Assembly (NCBI GenBank): GCA_947683625.1
Contig: CANTUR010000067.1
Coordinates: 1,341,501 to 1,405,500, forward strand
From: Mallotus nudiflorus
Lineage: Eukaryota; Streptophyta; Magnoliopsida; Malpighiales; Euphorbiaceae
Direction of reading: 5' to 3'
DNA: 64,000 nt
The translations under genes were made by a program, and so were the position numbers. Under the pieces are notes generated by a model. The model searched no databases, was not told where the DNA came from, and worked only from the letters and a program-made list of their open reading frames with translations. This document shows positions 1-11,277 of the stretch, piece after piece (position 1 is the stretch's first letter; each line of letters begins with the position of its first letter).

Positions 1-149
1 GTATTGATCTAAGAAGCTTCAATAAGCCTTAATCCATCATCTACAAGGCTTAGTGAATTCAACTAGTGAAAGTTTACAAGGACACCAAAGCTTTGTGACA
101 AGTGCAGCTCAAGTTCAATTCAACTTAATTCAAGTCCAAGTTACTAATG
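1..149. other. Left flank of gypsy element, probably part of an older copia-like repeat
   Basis: No coding potential is seen. The last bases (ending in TAATG at 145-149) look like the target site of the gypsy element that begins at 150. The sequence after the truncated right end starts with G followed by TTAGTTTAATTAG, so 1-149 and 10921 onward were probably contiguous before insertion. The rejoined junction would read TG-TTAG, which resembles a copia LTR start. This is inference. Confidence 0.35.
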
Positions 150-3100
150 TGTCACGACCCAAATCAAGGGTCATGACCGGCGCTAGGGAACGGGAATTCT
201 TTCGAATCCGGAACCCGTAGCAAGCCTAAAAATAAAATAAACATACAATAATAATGACAATATTATATGCAGCAAAAATAAAAATCATAAATATAATAAT
301 AACATTTTCATCACTGGATTTAAATCAAATCTCATCTCATCACATATATATAAAATCTTTCAATACAAATCCAGTTTCAATATAATACATCTCTTTAAAT
401 AAAATACATGAAATCCCATATTTTAATTCACAACTACTGCAGTGTCTAGATTATAAAAATAAGACTCAAGTAAATAATTTACACAAAGAAGCCGGGGCGG
501 AAGAAATCCGGCGTATCGACCTGCTACTGAGGTCTGAAGATGTTGACTCTCCTGAAAAATAGTCAATGGAGGGGAGTCAGACCTCACTGAGTGAATTACT
601 ATAATATATATACATACACACTAAATGATAATGCAATCAGTCAACAATATATATCTAATATATATATACAGGCAATTACACATAGATGCAATAAAATCAT
701 TGATATATTTTATCTGAAAATCATCTTTTATGGAGGATCAAATAGAACCCTATGATATCGCAACCTCGGAAATAGTGTTAGACAACACTCTAGCCATACA
801 GGCTTACTTAATCCAAATATATCCACTTAATCCATTTAGATAGTAGACTGGCCCCGAGACACTGAGTCAACCGAGCTCTAGCAGTCTGACTGCCAGTGTG
901 ATTGGCCCCGAGACACTTGGTCAACCGAGCTCCAGCAATCACACCCAAATCACATCACACATATCAATAATCACATTCAATCACTATCCATAAATAAGTT
1001 AGTAATATAGCCTAAATACTATAGGCGTACCGGTACGTACTCGGTCCTAGTGCTGCCCACTAGGTAGCACGTTCTATTGATATCCTTCATTAATAATATA
1101 AAACATTCATTCACAAATAAATGATGCATGAATTTAATTGAAATAACAATATAAACCATATATATACCGGAAATATACCAAAAGTAAACCAGGTATATTT
1201 CGAGTATATATATGTCAAATGAATTCAATCAAATTATAACTGAAGCTAGAAATATATTTAAAAACATTTTAAATATATTTTATTTACAAAACATGCATAT
1301 AATTTAATATATACCAAAAATAAACCAAAAATATACTTAAATACAAATCACATTATTTATGCATTTTAATCAAAATAAAATATATATTTCTAAATCATGC
1401 ATCCTAAAGCATATATATATAGTATAGTAACTCACCTAGTGCGCTCCACGAGACGGGTCCGACGGGCCTGGTCCACTAGCCCTCGGTCTCGGCGTAACTA
1501 AACAAACAAATAACGACAGACATTAGAATAAACCTAACAGAAATCCTAGAATTCGATCTAGAGTATTAAACATAGAATCGATATCAGGGTTCGACCGAAT
1601 ATCACATTTTACGAGAAATCTACCGAAAATCCAATAGAACCTTCCCTGTAAAACGGACATCTCTCTACTCAAAAGAGTAGAGCTGACCTTGCAAAGAAAC
1701 ACACTTTGAAAAACAAGCTCAACACTCAACCACAACGCCTCGGTCGGACTCCAAACTACAGTCTACAGACCGGGTCCACAAACACAGAACAATTCCAGAA
1801 ATACCAAAAATATCCTTATTACATAGAAATTCCTTTTTATAAGTAGAAATTACATAATTAACCTTAAAACACTGTAAAAACCGATAAAAACTCATTTTAT
1901 TAGAAAAACCGTATATTATATATATAATTGAAAATAATTTACGAAAAATAGTTTTAATTAGTTAAAAATACCAAATAATTTGTAGAAATCATTTTTATAC
2001 CTTAAATAACTATTAAAACCAATTAAATTACATTTTTTGCCAATTTAGGGTAAAATTACCAAAATACCCCTATATATATAAATATACTTAAATTACTTCA
2101 AAAATTCACCAAAAATTATACAATTATCCAAAATTAATTTTCTCAACATATTTATCAATAATATCAATAATTAAACTCAATTAACCAATTAATTTCAATT
2201 TAAAACACAATTAACCCTAATTTCCCAAATTTACATAAACTTCAATAATTCAAAATAAATACATAGAATTCATAAAAATTGCAAATAAATTCCTATAATT
2301 CATTTCAACACCTAATTTAACCATAAAACACAATTTCATAATTTAAATAATTAATTTCTGAAAATTAGAAAATAATATTAAAATATTCAAAAATACCCAA
2401 AAATCCAAACAATCTCTAAAAATTCCAAAAAAATTCATACATGTAGATTAAGCTACTAGGATCAACATTTGTGAAGGGAGTTTTCATGAATCAATCAATT
2501 CAAAGCTCAAAAAATCAAAAACCCTAATGTGACCGAATTGGAAAATTCGAAACCTAAGCAATTCTAGACCATTTAAGCTCAAACCAAAGCTAGAATCACA
2601 CTCACTAGAGCTCAAGGAGAAGAAAGAGACCGGCGGTGTTGAAAACGGTGGCCAGAATCGTGGTCGACAGCGTGAAGCTTGGGTTTCGGCAACCCAAGCT
2701 ATTTCAGGCCAAACTCGACGGGAAAGGGAGCTGTTGGCGGTGGGGAATGGCTGAGGACGAAGGTGGCAAGCCGAGAGGCACACTGAATGGCGGCGAACGG
2801 AAGTTACAGACAGCGAAGGTGAGGGTCGCGTTCGGAGAAGAAGAAGAGAAGGGAGGGGCAGTTTCGTAATTATTCCAAACTTTATTTTTTTGTTTATATT
2901 AAGTGTATATATGTATATATATATATATACTTTATACTACATATTAAAATAATATTAAATTACACACATTAAATATACACCACACACTTAATATTTAATA
3001 TTTTAAAATTTAATATTAATTAAAAAAATAATTAAATAACAATAAAATAATTAATTAATTAGTAAAATATTAGGGTAATATATTAAACCCTAATTAAATA

Positions 3101-3389
3101 TATATTTACACGCATAGGCTTTATTTAGTATTTTAAAAATACGTATGGGTTCATGCAAGTCCAAAAATATATTTAATATAATTAATAATAAATTATTTAC
3201 GTGAAAATTTCCCCGAAAATGAAAGTCTCGGGAAAATTTTACGTAAAGCACTGTAAATAAGACACAATAATTAAAATAGGTTTTAAATACATATCAACTC
3301 ATAAAATATCATAATATATATATATGGAAATTATTAACACTGCATATCCCGGTACAGTGTAAAAATATTTAAAAACACGGGATATTACA
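150..3389 (-). repeat. 3' LTR of gypsy element (complete, 3240 bp)
   Basis: It starts with TGTCACGACCC and ends with GGGATATTACA on the plus strand, the reverse complement of a TG...CA LTR. It matches 8378-10920 over its first 2.5 kb. It contains two tandem copies of a GGCCCCGAGACACT / CAACCGAGCTC unit (about 850-945) and a GC-rich island at about 2610-2870. The island lies next to an (AT)n run at about 2909-2930, an arrangement shared with the other LTRs of this family in the window. Confidence 0.93.
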
Positions 3390-3402
3390 GTCTTCCCCCC
3401 TT
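3390..3402 (-). other. Polypurine tract of gypsy element
   Basis: The minus strand reads GTAAGGGGGGAAGAC immediately before the LTR start TGTAATATCCC. This is the expected plus-strand priming site, in the right position and orientation. Confidence 0.8.
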
Positions 3403-3574
3403 ACAAGAATTCGTCCTCGAATTCCAGAAAGAAAAGATTACAGGATCAGGAAGGAAAGAGATACGGGTAAGAAGCTCGCATCTCAGCTTCAGTCTCCCAC
3501 GTATGCTCCTCGACTCTGTCGCTACGCCACAGAACCTTGACCATCGAAATTTGCTTCGAACGCAACTGTCGAAC

Positions 3575-4768
3575 TTAATAATCAACGATCGCCACAGGTT
3601 CTTCCACAAACGTCAAATCTTCACTCACTTCTACACTGTCGGGCTGCAACACGTGTGAAGGGTCTGAGACATACTTCCTCAACATTGAGATATGAAACAC
3701 TGGATGCACCTGTGACATACTCGGAGGCAAATCCAACTGATATGCAACAGTGCCAACTCTCTCCAGAATCTCAAACGGTCCGATATATCTCGGTGCTAAC
3801 TTACCCTTCCTTCCAAATCTCATAACACCCTTCATCGGAGATACCTTCAGAAAAACGAAATCTCCAACCTGAAACTCCACATCTCTGCGCCTAGGATTCG
3901 CATAACTCTTCTGTCGGCTAACTGCAGTCTCTAATCTTCGCTTAATCACGATGACTTTCTCAGCAGCATCCTGAACCATCTCTGGTCCCGTCAAAGCTCT
4001 CTCACCAATCTCATCCCAACTCAGAGGGGATCTACACTTCCTTCCATACAACGCCTCATACGGTGCCATACCAATACTGCTATGGTAGCTGTTATTATAT
4101 GCAAACTCAACGAGTGAAAAATGATCAACCCAGCTACCTCCCAAATCCAGGACACACATCCTCAACATATCTTCTAGTGTCTGGATCGTCCTCTTAGACT
4201 GACCATCTGTCTGAGGATGAAAAGCAGTACTGAAATCCAACCTAGTGCCCATCGCTTCCTGTAACTTCTGCCAAAAACGAGAAGTAAACACTGAACCTCT
4301 ATCTGATACAATGGACACAGGTACTCCATGAAGGCATACGATATGCTTCACATACAACTTCACCAATCTAGCAACTGAATATGTGTCTTTCACAGGCAAT
4401 AAATGTGCAGACTTCGTCAATCTGTCTACAATCACCCAGATAGAATCGTATCCATCCCTCGAACGAGGTAAACCGACCACAAAATCCATAGCTATCCTTT
4501 CCCACTTCCACTCGGGAATAGGAAGAGGCTGAAGCTTCCCAGAAGGCTTCTGATGTTCGGCTTTCACTTACTGACACATCAAGCACTTAGTAACATAATC
4601 AGCGACATCTTTCTTCAATCCGTCCCACCAGTATAAATCTCTAATACTGTGGTACATATTAGTAACAACTAGAAGAACGCTGTAAGCTGTAGAGTGTGCT
4701 TCCTCTAAAATCTCCTCTCTCAAGTCATCCACATCAGGAACACACAGTCTACCGCTGATCCACAACAC
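3575..4768 (-). pseudogene. gypsy integrase (decayed)
   Basis: Integrase portion of the gypsy polyprotein, which joins element cDNA to the host genome. The N-terminal zinc-binding part is seen at about 4568-4768: it ends KCLMCQ, and the segment usually reading HPG-TKMY is changed to LLVVTNMY, so the second zinc-binding His is gone. An in-frame TAA at the CQ/VKAEHQ junction (about 4566) splits the domain. The catalytic core follows (WERIAMDFVVGLP with the first Asp; SDRG with the second Asp; FHPQTDGQSKRTIQ with the Glu nearby), then a chromodomain-type C-terminal region with GDFVFLKVSP and KLAPRYIGPFEI. The C-terminus runs to 3575. The catalytic D, D and E are present, but the stop and the lost His make this copy inactive. 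Confidence 0.9.
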
Positions 4769-4837
4769 ACCGTCATCATCGAGTGTGAAATCAGTGAACT
4801 TCCCTGCTCGAATATTCCCTGCAAGCTCTTCCGAATA

Positions 4838-6106
4838 GGATCTCGGCTCTGAGATGCTTTAATCCTATCCCTCAGTACAAATCGCACTTTAAACTGAGCT
4901 AGCAGTCCACCTGATCTACTAAGCTTCATCCACCAACAAATGCAACTCCTGGATCAATGGTCTCCTCTCAACACCGATGTGAGCAAGACTACCTGAGGAC
5001 TTTCTACTCAAGGCATCTACTACTACATTAGCTTTACCCGGATGATATAAGATCTCGCAATCATAGTCCTTCAACAATTCAAACCATCTCCTCTGCCTCA
5101 GATTCAAATCTCACTGCTGGAAAATGTACTTAAGGCTCTTGTGATCAATAAATATCTCACAAGTCACCCCGTACAGATAATGTCTCCAGATTTTCAAAGC
5201 AAAGATAACTGCAGCCATCTCAAGGTCATGTGTAGGATAGTTCTGCTCATGCTTCTTCAACTGCCTCGAAGCATAGGCTATCACCCTTCCATTCTGCATC
5301 AACACACAACCAAGACCAATTCTAGAGGCATCACAATAAACTGTGAACTTATCCACACTATTAGGCAAAGCTAATACTGGTGCTGTGGTCAACTTCTCCT
5401 TCAACAACTGGAAACTATTCTCACAATCTTCTGACCACTCGAATCTGACATTCTTCTGAGTCAAGCGAGTCATAGGGGCTGCAATTCTGGAAAAATCCTG
5501 CACAAACCACCTATAATACCCGGCTAAACCCAGAAAACTCCAAATCTCTATAACAGAAGTAGGTCTAGGCCATTCAGACACTGCCTCAATCTTCTGTGGA
5601 TTAACCTGGATACCTTCTTTAGACACTACGTGTCCAAGAAAAGAAACACTGTCCATCCAGAAATCACACTTTGAGAATTTAGCATAAAGCTGATGATCTC
5701 TCAGTGTTTGTAGTACAATCCTCAAATGATATACATGCTCCTCCATACTCCTCGAATATACCAGTATATCATCGATGAAGACTACTACAAACTGATCCAT
5801 ATATGGTCTGAATACCCTATTCATCAGGTCCATAAGAGCTGCTGGTGCATTAGTCAAACCAAAAGACATCACCAAAAACTCATAATGACCATATCGAGTG
5901 CGGAATGCTGTCTTAGGAATATCGGCTTCACTAATCTGCAGCTGATGATAACCCGACCTCAAGTCAACCTTAGAAAAGAACTGTGCACCCTGTAGCTGAT
6001 CAAACAAATCATCTATCCTCGGGAGAGGATACTTGTTCTTCACTGTCACCTTATTCAGCTCTCTATAGTCAATGCACAATATCAGGGTACCATCCTTCTT
6101 CTTCAC
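4838..6106 (-). pseudogene. gypsy reverse transcriptase and RNase H (decayed)
   Basis: Central part of gypsy pol. RT motifs are clear: CIDYRELNKVTVKNKYPLPRI near the start, FSKVDLRSGYHQ, and the catalytic FIDDILVYS. RNase H follows, with FTVYCDASRIGLGCVLMQ and the DLEMAAVIFALKIWRHYL segment, then the connection to integrase (LYHPGKANVVVDALSRK). An in-frame TGA stands after IFQQ (about 5109). A 1-base frame change occurs near 4918 and a compensating 1-base loss near 4848 (the DPYSEEL segment). The open part upstream begins right after a TAG at 6125-6127 that replaces the Trp of SPWGAP. All pieces except the short shifted segment lie in one frame, so this was a single gag-pol ORF. Confidence 0.92.
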
Positions 6107-6124
6107 AAACAGGACTGGTGCACC

Positions 6125-7018
6125 CTAAGGAGAAACACTGGGTCTGATAAAACCTTTATCCAATAACTCTTGCAACTGCTCCTTCAACTCTTTCAACTCT
6201 GCAGGAGCCATTCGATAGGGTGGCATAAATATAGGAGTAGTACCTAGTACCACATCTATATAGAACTCAATCTCTCTGTGAGGTGGTAAACCTGGCAACT
6301 CCTCGGGAAAAACATCAGGAAACTCACAGGCAACAGGAACATTTGTGAGTGACAACTTCTCCACTGAAGTATCCTTGACCAATGCCAAATATCCCTGACA
6401 ACCTTTTCTCAACAACTTCCTAGCCGTAATAGCAGAAATAAGATTCTGAGGTGCTGAACTCCTATCACCAACAAACTTAAAATCTTCTTCACCAAGAATT
6501 TTGAACGTCACCTCTTTATTCCTGCAATCTACCATGGCATAGTGCTGAGATAACCAATCCATTCCCAAAATAACATCAAACTCCTTCACATCCAACAAAA
6601 TCAAATCAACGGGTAATTCTCTACCTCCCACGAGAACTGGATAACCAGAAAGAACAATATCGATGTCCAAAGAATCGCTCAGAGGAGTAGCAATAGACAA
6701 AGGACAAGCCATCCTCGAAGCTTGCCAATAAGATTTAGAAGCAAAAATAGGAGAAACAAACGAATGTGTGGCACCCGGATCAAAAAAAACCCATGCATCC
6801 AGGTAACAAGCAGAAAAAATACCTGCCGCGACTGCATTAGATGCCCGAGCATCCTGCTGAGTGAGTTGGAAAACTCTGGCCTGACCTCGACCTCCCTGCT
6901 GACTGGTAGAAGCTTGGCCAACACCTCTGGCACCTCCTCTAGTACCTCTACCACGACTCTGCTGTGGAACAAACTGAGTGGAACTCTGATGCTGAGCTGG
7001 TGGTAACTGAAATGGCAC
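6125..7018 (-). pseudogene. gypsy aspartic protease and start of RT
   Basis: Continuous with the gag piece upstream in the same frame. It holds a Gln-, Arg- and Gly-rich linker, the protease active site FFDPGATHSFVS, the second protease motif region (DVILGMDWLSQHYAMVDC), then the linker to RT with CEFPDVFPEELPGLPPHREIEF and the YRMAPAELKELKEQL helix that opens RT. It ends at an in-frame TAG at 6125-6127 which looks like TGG to TAG. The protease would cut the Gag-Pol polyprotein. DPGATH is a common variant of DSGATH in plant gypsy elements. Confidence 0.92.
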
Positions 7019-8182
7019 GGGTGCAGCACTAGCAATCGACTGCTGTGGGAATCGCGGAATCTGCTACTGTTGATACCCGGAATAAGGACACGATCTGGCA
7101 AAATGTCCTGTCTGCCCGCATCTGAAGCATGTCAGTGGTGTCAGATAACACGATCCCTGATGGACTCTACCACAAGTCTAACAAACACTGGCCGTTGATC
7201 CAGAACTACGACCACTACTGCTGCTCGAAGCACTTGACCTAAATCTGAATGGTCTACGCTGACCTCCATGGCCATGTCTACTGCTCCGATGCACTTGCTG
7301 CTGCTGTCTCTGACTCTGCTGAGTCGGACCTCGCTGCTGACTACTCGAACCAACATGAAAGCTCGAATATGGAGTAGCCTGCAATCCACTCGACTGAACT
7401 CCTAGCTGGTAGTAATCAGGCATCGGTCCTTGCCTAACTAGCCTCAGCTCAATCTCCTTAGCCAACTCAATCACAGACTCGAGAGTAAGGCCTGCTGTAG
7501 GCATACCAGCAAGAGCAGAACCTAAACCGGTGATATATGTAGTGACAACGAAGTACTGGTCTCGCATCAGATCCTCAGCATATCTACCCAGACGAAGAAA
7601 CTCTCGGGTATACTTCTATACCGATCTATCTCCATGAGAAATACTGGTCAATCGAAGATGATAGCTCAAACGAAGAATCTCCGGACAGAATCTCCTCATA
7701 AATCGCTCTCAAAACTGAGCCCATGTCATCGTCATCATGTAAGGCTGGATCATCTGAATAAACCAGTCTAGAGCTGGTCCCTTAACCGATAACTCGATGA
7801 TCATGATCCGTTAGTACTCAGTATGAGCAGTCTGAGTCCTCGTCTCGATCGCATGCAGAAAATCTAATGGATCGGAAGTACCATCGAAAGCAATCCTACC
7901 AACTCGGGCATATAACAAAGCTGCCTCAGGGTCAGACATACCCTACTGATAGGCAGGCTGAACAGGCTGAACAACTGGAGGCACAGGAACATCAAACTCA
8001 GGCTCAACAGGCTCCTCATCCTGTAACTCTCTCTGCCTATGGCGACCTGCCGCTCCTCGAGGTCTACCTCTGCCATGACCTCTACGTCTAACTGGCTGCT
8101 CAGGAGGTAAAACCTCATCCTGAAAAGACTCATCATCCTCGGCCTCAACGATCGGTGGAGTGACACGCACTCGCCTCCTCAT
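7019..8182 (-). pseudogene. gypsy Gag (capsid and zinc knuckle), several stops
   Basis: The start is placed at the Met of MRRRVRVTPP (ATG at 8182), after the primer site and leader. The order is an acidic/Arg-rich N-terminus with an AT-hook-like GRGRPRG, a capsid region (GTSDPLDFLHAIETRTQTAH; IELSVKGPALDWF; REFLRLGRYAEDLM), a Gln/Ser-rich linker, and a CCHC zinc knuckle CFRCGQTGHFARSCP at about 7080-7125. In-frame stops occur at about 7943, 7817, 7708, 7620, 7178 and 7065. Most are explained by CAG or CAA to TAG/TAA or CGA to TGA. The frame stays open across all of them, which suggests decay by base substitution rather than indels. Confidence 0.87.
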
Positions 8183-8361
8183 ACTGAAAAGACAAACGGA
8201 AGATTCAAACAAAACAAAAAATGGAGGAATAATGCAGAAAACTAAGCAAGGAATACTTATCAAGACGTACTCAAACCTAATTCACTGCAGTAGTTTAACA
8301 GAAAACACAACTTTAAAACTAGGGCCACAACTCACGCAACTAAGCCCTGACACAGAACTCT

Positions 8362-8373
8362 GCTCTGATACCA
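8362..8373 (-). other. Primer-binding site (initiator Met tRNA)
   Basis: The minus strand reads TGGTATCAGAGC, complementary to the 3' end of plant initiator Met tRNA. It sits 4 bases inside the LTR edge at 8378, where minus-strand DNA synthesis would be primed. Confidence 0.9.
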
Positions 8374-8377
8374 ACTT

Positions 8378-10920
8378 TGTCACGACCCAAATCAGGGGCC
8401 ATGACCGGCGCTAGGGAACGGGAATTCTTTCGAATCCGGAACCCGTAGCAAGCCTAAAAATAAAATAAACATGCAATAATAATGACAATATTATATGCAG
8501 CGAAAATAAAAATCATAAATATAATAATAACATTTTCATCACTGGATTTAAATCAAATCTCATCTCATCACATATATATAAAATCTTTCAGTACAAATCC
8601 AGTTTCAATATAATACATCTCTTTAAATAAAATACATGAAATCCCACATTTTAATTCACAACTACTACAGTGTCTAGATTATAAAAATAAGACTCAAGTA
8701 AATAATTTACACAAAGAAGCCGGGGCGGAAGAAATCCGACGTATCGACCTGCTACTGAGGTCTGAAGATGTTGACTCTCCTGAAAAATAGTCAACGGAGG
8801 GGAGTCAGACCTCACTGAGTGAATTACTATAATATATATACATACACACTAAATGATAATGCAATCAGTCAACAATATATATCTAATATATATATATAGG
8901 CAATTACACACAGATGCAATAAAATCATTTATATATTTTATCTGAAAATCATCTTTTATGGAGGATCAAATAGAACCCTATGATATCGTAACCTCGGAAA
9001 TAGTGTTAGACAACACTCTAGCCATACAGGCTCATTTAATCCAAATATATCCACTTAATCCATTTAGACAGTAGACTGGCCCCGAGACACTGAGTTAACC
9101 GAGCTCTAGTAGTCTGACTGCCAGTGTGATTGGCCCCGAGACACTTGGTCAACCGAGCTCCAGCAATCACACCCAAATCACATCACACATATCAATAATC
9201 ACATTCAATCACTATCCATAAATAAGTTAGTAATATAGCCTAAATACTATAGGCGTACCGATACGTACTCGGTCCTAGTGCTGCCCACTAGGTAGCACGT
9301 TCTATTGATATCCTTCATTAATAATATAAAACATTCATTCACAAATAAATGATGCATGAATTTAATTGAAATAACAATATAAACCATATATATACCGGAA
9401 ATATACCAAAAGTAAACCAGGTATATTTCGAGTATATATATGTCAAATGAATTCAATCAAATTATAACTGAAGCTAGAAATATATTTAAAAACATTTTAA
9501 ATATATTTTATTTACAAAACATGCATATAATTTAATATATACCAAAAATAAACCAAAAATATACTTAAATACAAATCACATTATTTATGCATTTTAATCA
9601 AAATAAAATATATATTTCTAAATCATGCATCCTAAAGCATATATATATAGTATAGTAACTCACCTAGTGCGCTCCACGAGACGGGTCCGACGGGCCTAGT
9701 CCACTAGCCCTCGGTCTCGGCGCAACTAAACAAACAAATAACGATAGACATTAGAATAAACCTAACAGAAATCCTAGAATTCGATCTAGAGTATTAAACA
9801 TAGAATCGTTATCAGGGTTTGACCGGATATCACGTTTTACGAGAATTCTATCGAAAATCCGACAGAACCTCCCCTGTAAAACGGACATCTCTCTACTCAA
9901 AAGAGTAGAGCCGACCCTGCAAAGAAACACACTTTGAAAAACAAGCTCAACACTCAACCACAACCCCTCGGTCGGACTCCAAACTACAGTCTATCGACCG
10001 GGTCCACAAACATAGAACAATTCCAGAAATACCAAAAATATCCTTATTACATAGAAATTCCTTTTATAAGTATAAATTACATAATTAACCTTAAAACACT
10101 GTAAAAACTGATAAAAACTCATTTTATTAGAAAAACCGTATATTATATATATAATTGAAAATAATTTACGAAAAATAGTTTTAATTAGTTAAAAATACCA
10201 AATAATTTGTAGAAATCATTTTTATACCTTAAATAACTATTAAAACCAATTAAATTACATTTTTTGCCAATTTAGGGTAAAATTACCAAAATACCCCTAT
10301 ATATATAAATATACTTAAATTACTTCAAAAATTCACCAAAAATTATACAATTATCCAAAATTAATTTTCTCAACATATTTATCAATAATATCAATAATTA
10401 AACTCAATTAACCAATTAATTTCAATTTAAAACACAATTAACCCTAATTTCCCAAATTTACATAAACTTCAATAATTCAAAATAAATACATAGAATTCAT
10501 AAAAATTCCAAATAAATTCCTATAATTCATTTCAACACCTAATTTAACCATAAAACACAATTTCATAATTTAAATAATTAATTTCTGAAAATTAGAAAAT
10601 AATATTAAAATATTCAAAAATACCCAAAAATCCAAAAAATCTCCAAAAATTCCACAAAAATTCATACATGTAGATTAAGCTACTAGGATAAACATTTGTG
10701 AAGGGAGTTTTCATGAATCAATCAATTCAAAGCTCAAAAAAATCAAAAACCCTAATGTGACCGAATTGGAAAATTCGAAACCTAAGCAATTCTAGACCAT
10801 TTAAGCTCAAACCAAAGCTAGAATCACACTCACCAGAGCTCAAGGAGAAGAAAGAGACCGGCGGTGTTGAAAACGGTGGCCGGAATCGTGGTCGACAGCG
10901 TGAAGCTTGGGTTTCGGCAA
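8378..10920 (-). repeat. 5' LTR of gypsy element, truncated
   Basis: Closely matches 150-2698 of the 3' LTR, then stops inside the GC-rich island at GGGTTTCGGCAA. The remaining 690 bp or so of the LTR are missing and unrelated sequence starts at 10921. In element sense this removes the LTR's own beginning, including the start of U3. Confidence 0.92.
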
Positions 10921-11277
10921 GTTAGTTTAATTAGTGTTATTCTTAAAATAGAAAGCATGTCAAGAATTCCTATTTGAGGTCTGATTAGATTAATTTCCTA
11001 TTTTTGTGCTTAGGGTTATTATTTTTCCTTATTCATTAAGGAAAATCATGTAAAGGCTATAAATATGCCTTGGATGAATTTTTATCATTCAGATTTGAAG
11101 TTTTAGAAACCTAAAAGCCATTTGCTTTTATCTTTGTATTCTTAAGTAGAATACATGCTTTAAGGAACATTCAAGTAGATTGATCATCTTCTTATAGAGT
11201 GTTTCAAACTTAGAATTCAAAAATGAGTTTTATTTATTCTAATTCTTTGATCATCTAAGTAATATGATTTCTAACCA
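10921..11277 (+). repeat. Possible short copia-type LTR remnant
   Basis: There are no ORFs. It begins GTTAGTTTAATTAG, contains a TATA-like CTATAAATATGCC at about 11059 followed by a U5-like AT-rich stretch, and ends CTAACCA before the gag-like ORF. The TGTTAG...CTAAC(C)A layout suggests a roughly 360-bp copia LTR, but no direct-repeat partner or target duplication is visible. Confidence 0.35.

Larger units (their letters stand above)
150..10920 (-). mobile_element. Ty3/gypsy LTR retrotransposon with very long LTRs, 5' LTR truncated
   Basis: The element lies on the minus strand. Its 3' LTR is at 150-3389, a polypurine tract at 3390-3402, gag-pol on the minus strand at about 3575-8182, a primer-binding site at 8362-8373, and the 5' LTR at 8378-10920. 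Domain order (gag, zinc knuckle, aspartic protease, RT, RNase H, integrase) is that of Ty3/gypsy. LTR ends are TGTAATATCCC and GGGTCGTGACA in element sense. The two LTRs differ only about once per 40-60 bp in the stretches I compared, so the insertion is fairly young. The right LTR stops about 690 bp short of its expected end and the coding region has many stops, so the copy is dead. TAATG precedes the left end; its partner on the right is lost except possibly one base. Confidence 0.93.

Noticed and set aside
2484..2869. Overlapping ORFs on both strands in the GC-rich part of the gypsy LTR
   Set aside because: They coincide with the LTR island, are not similar between the LTR copies as proteins, and have no family signature.
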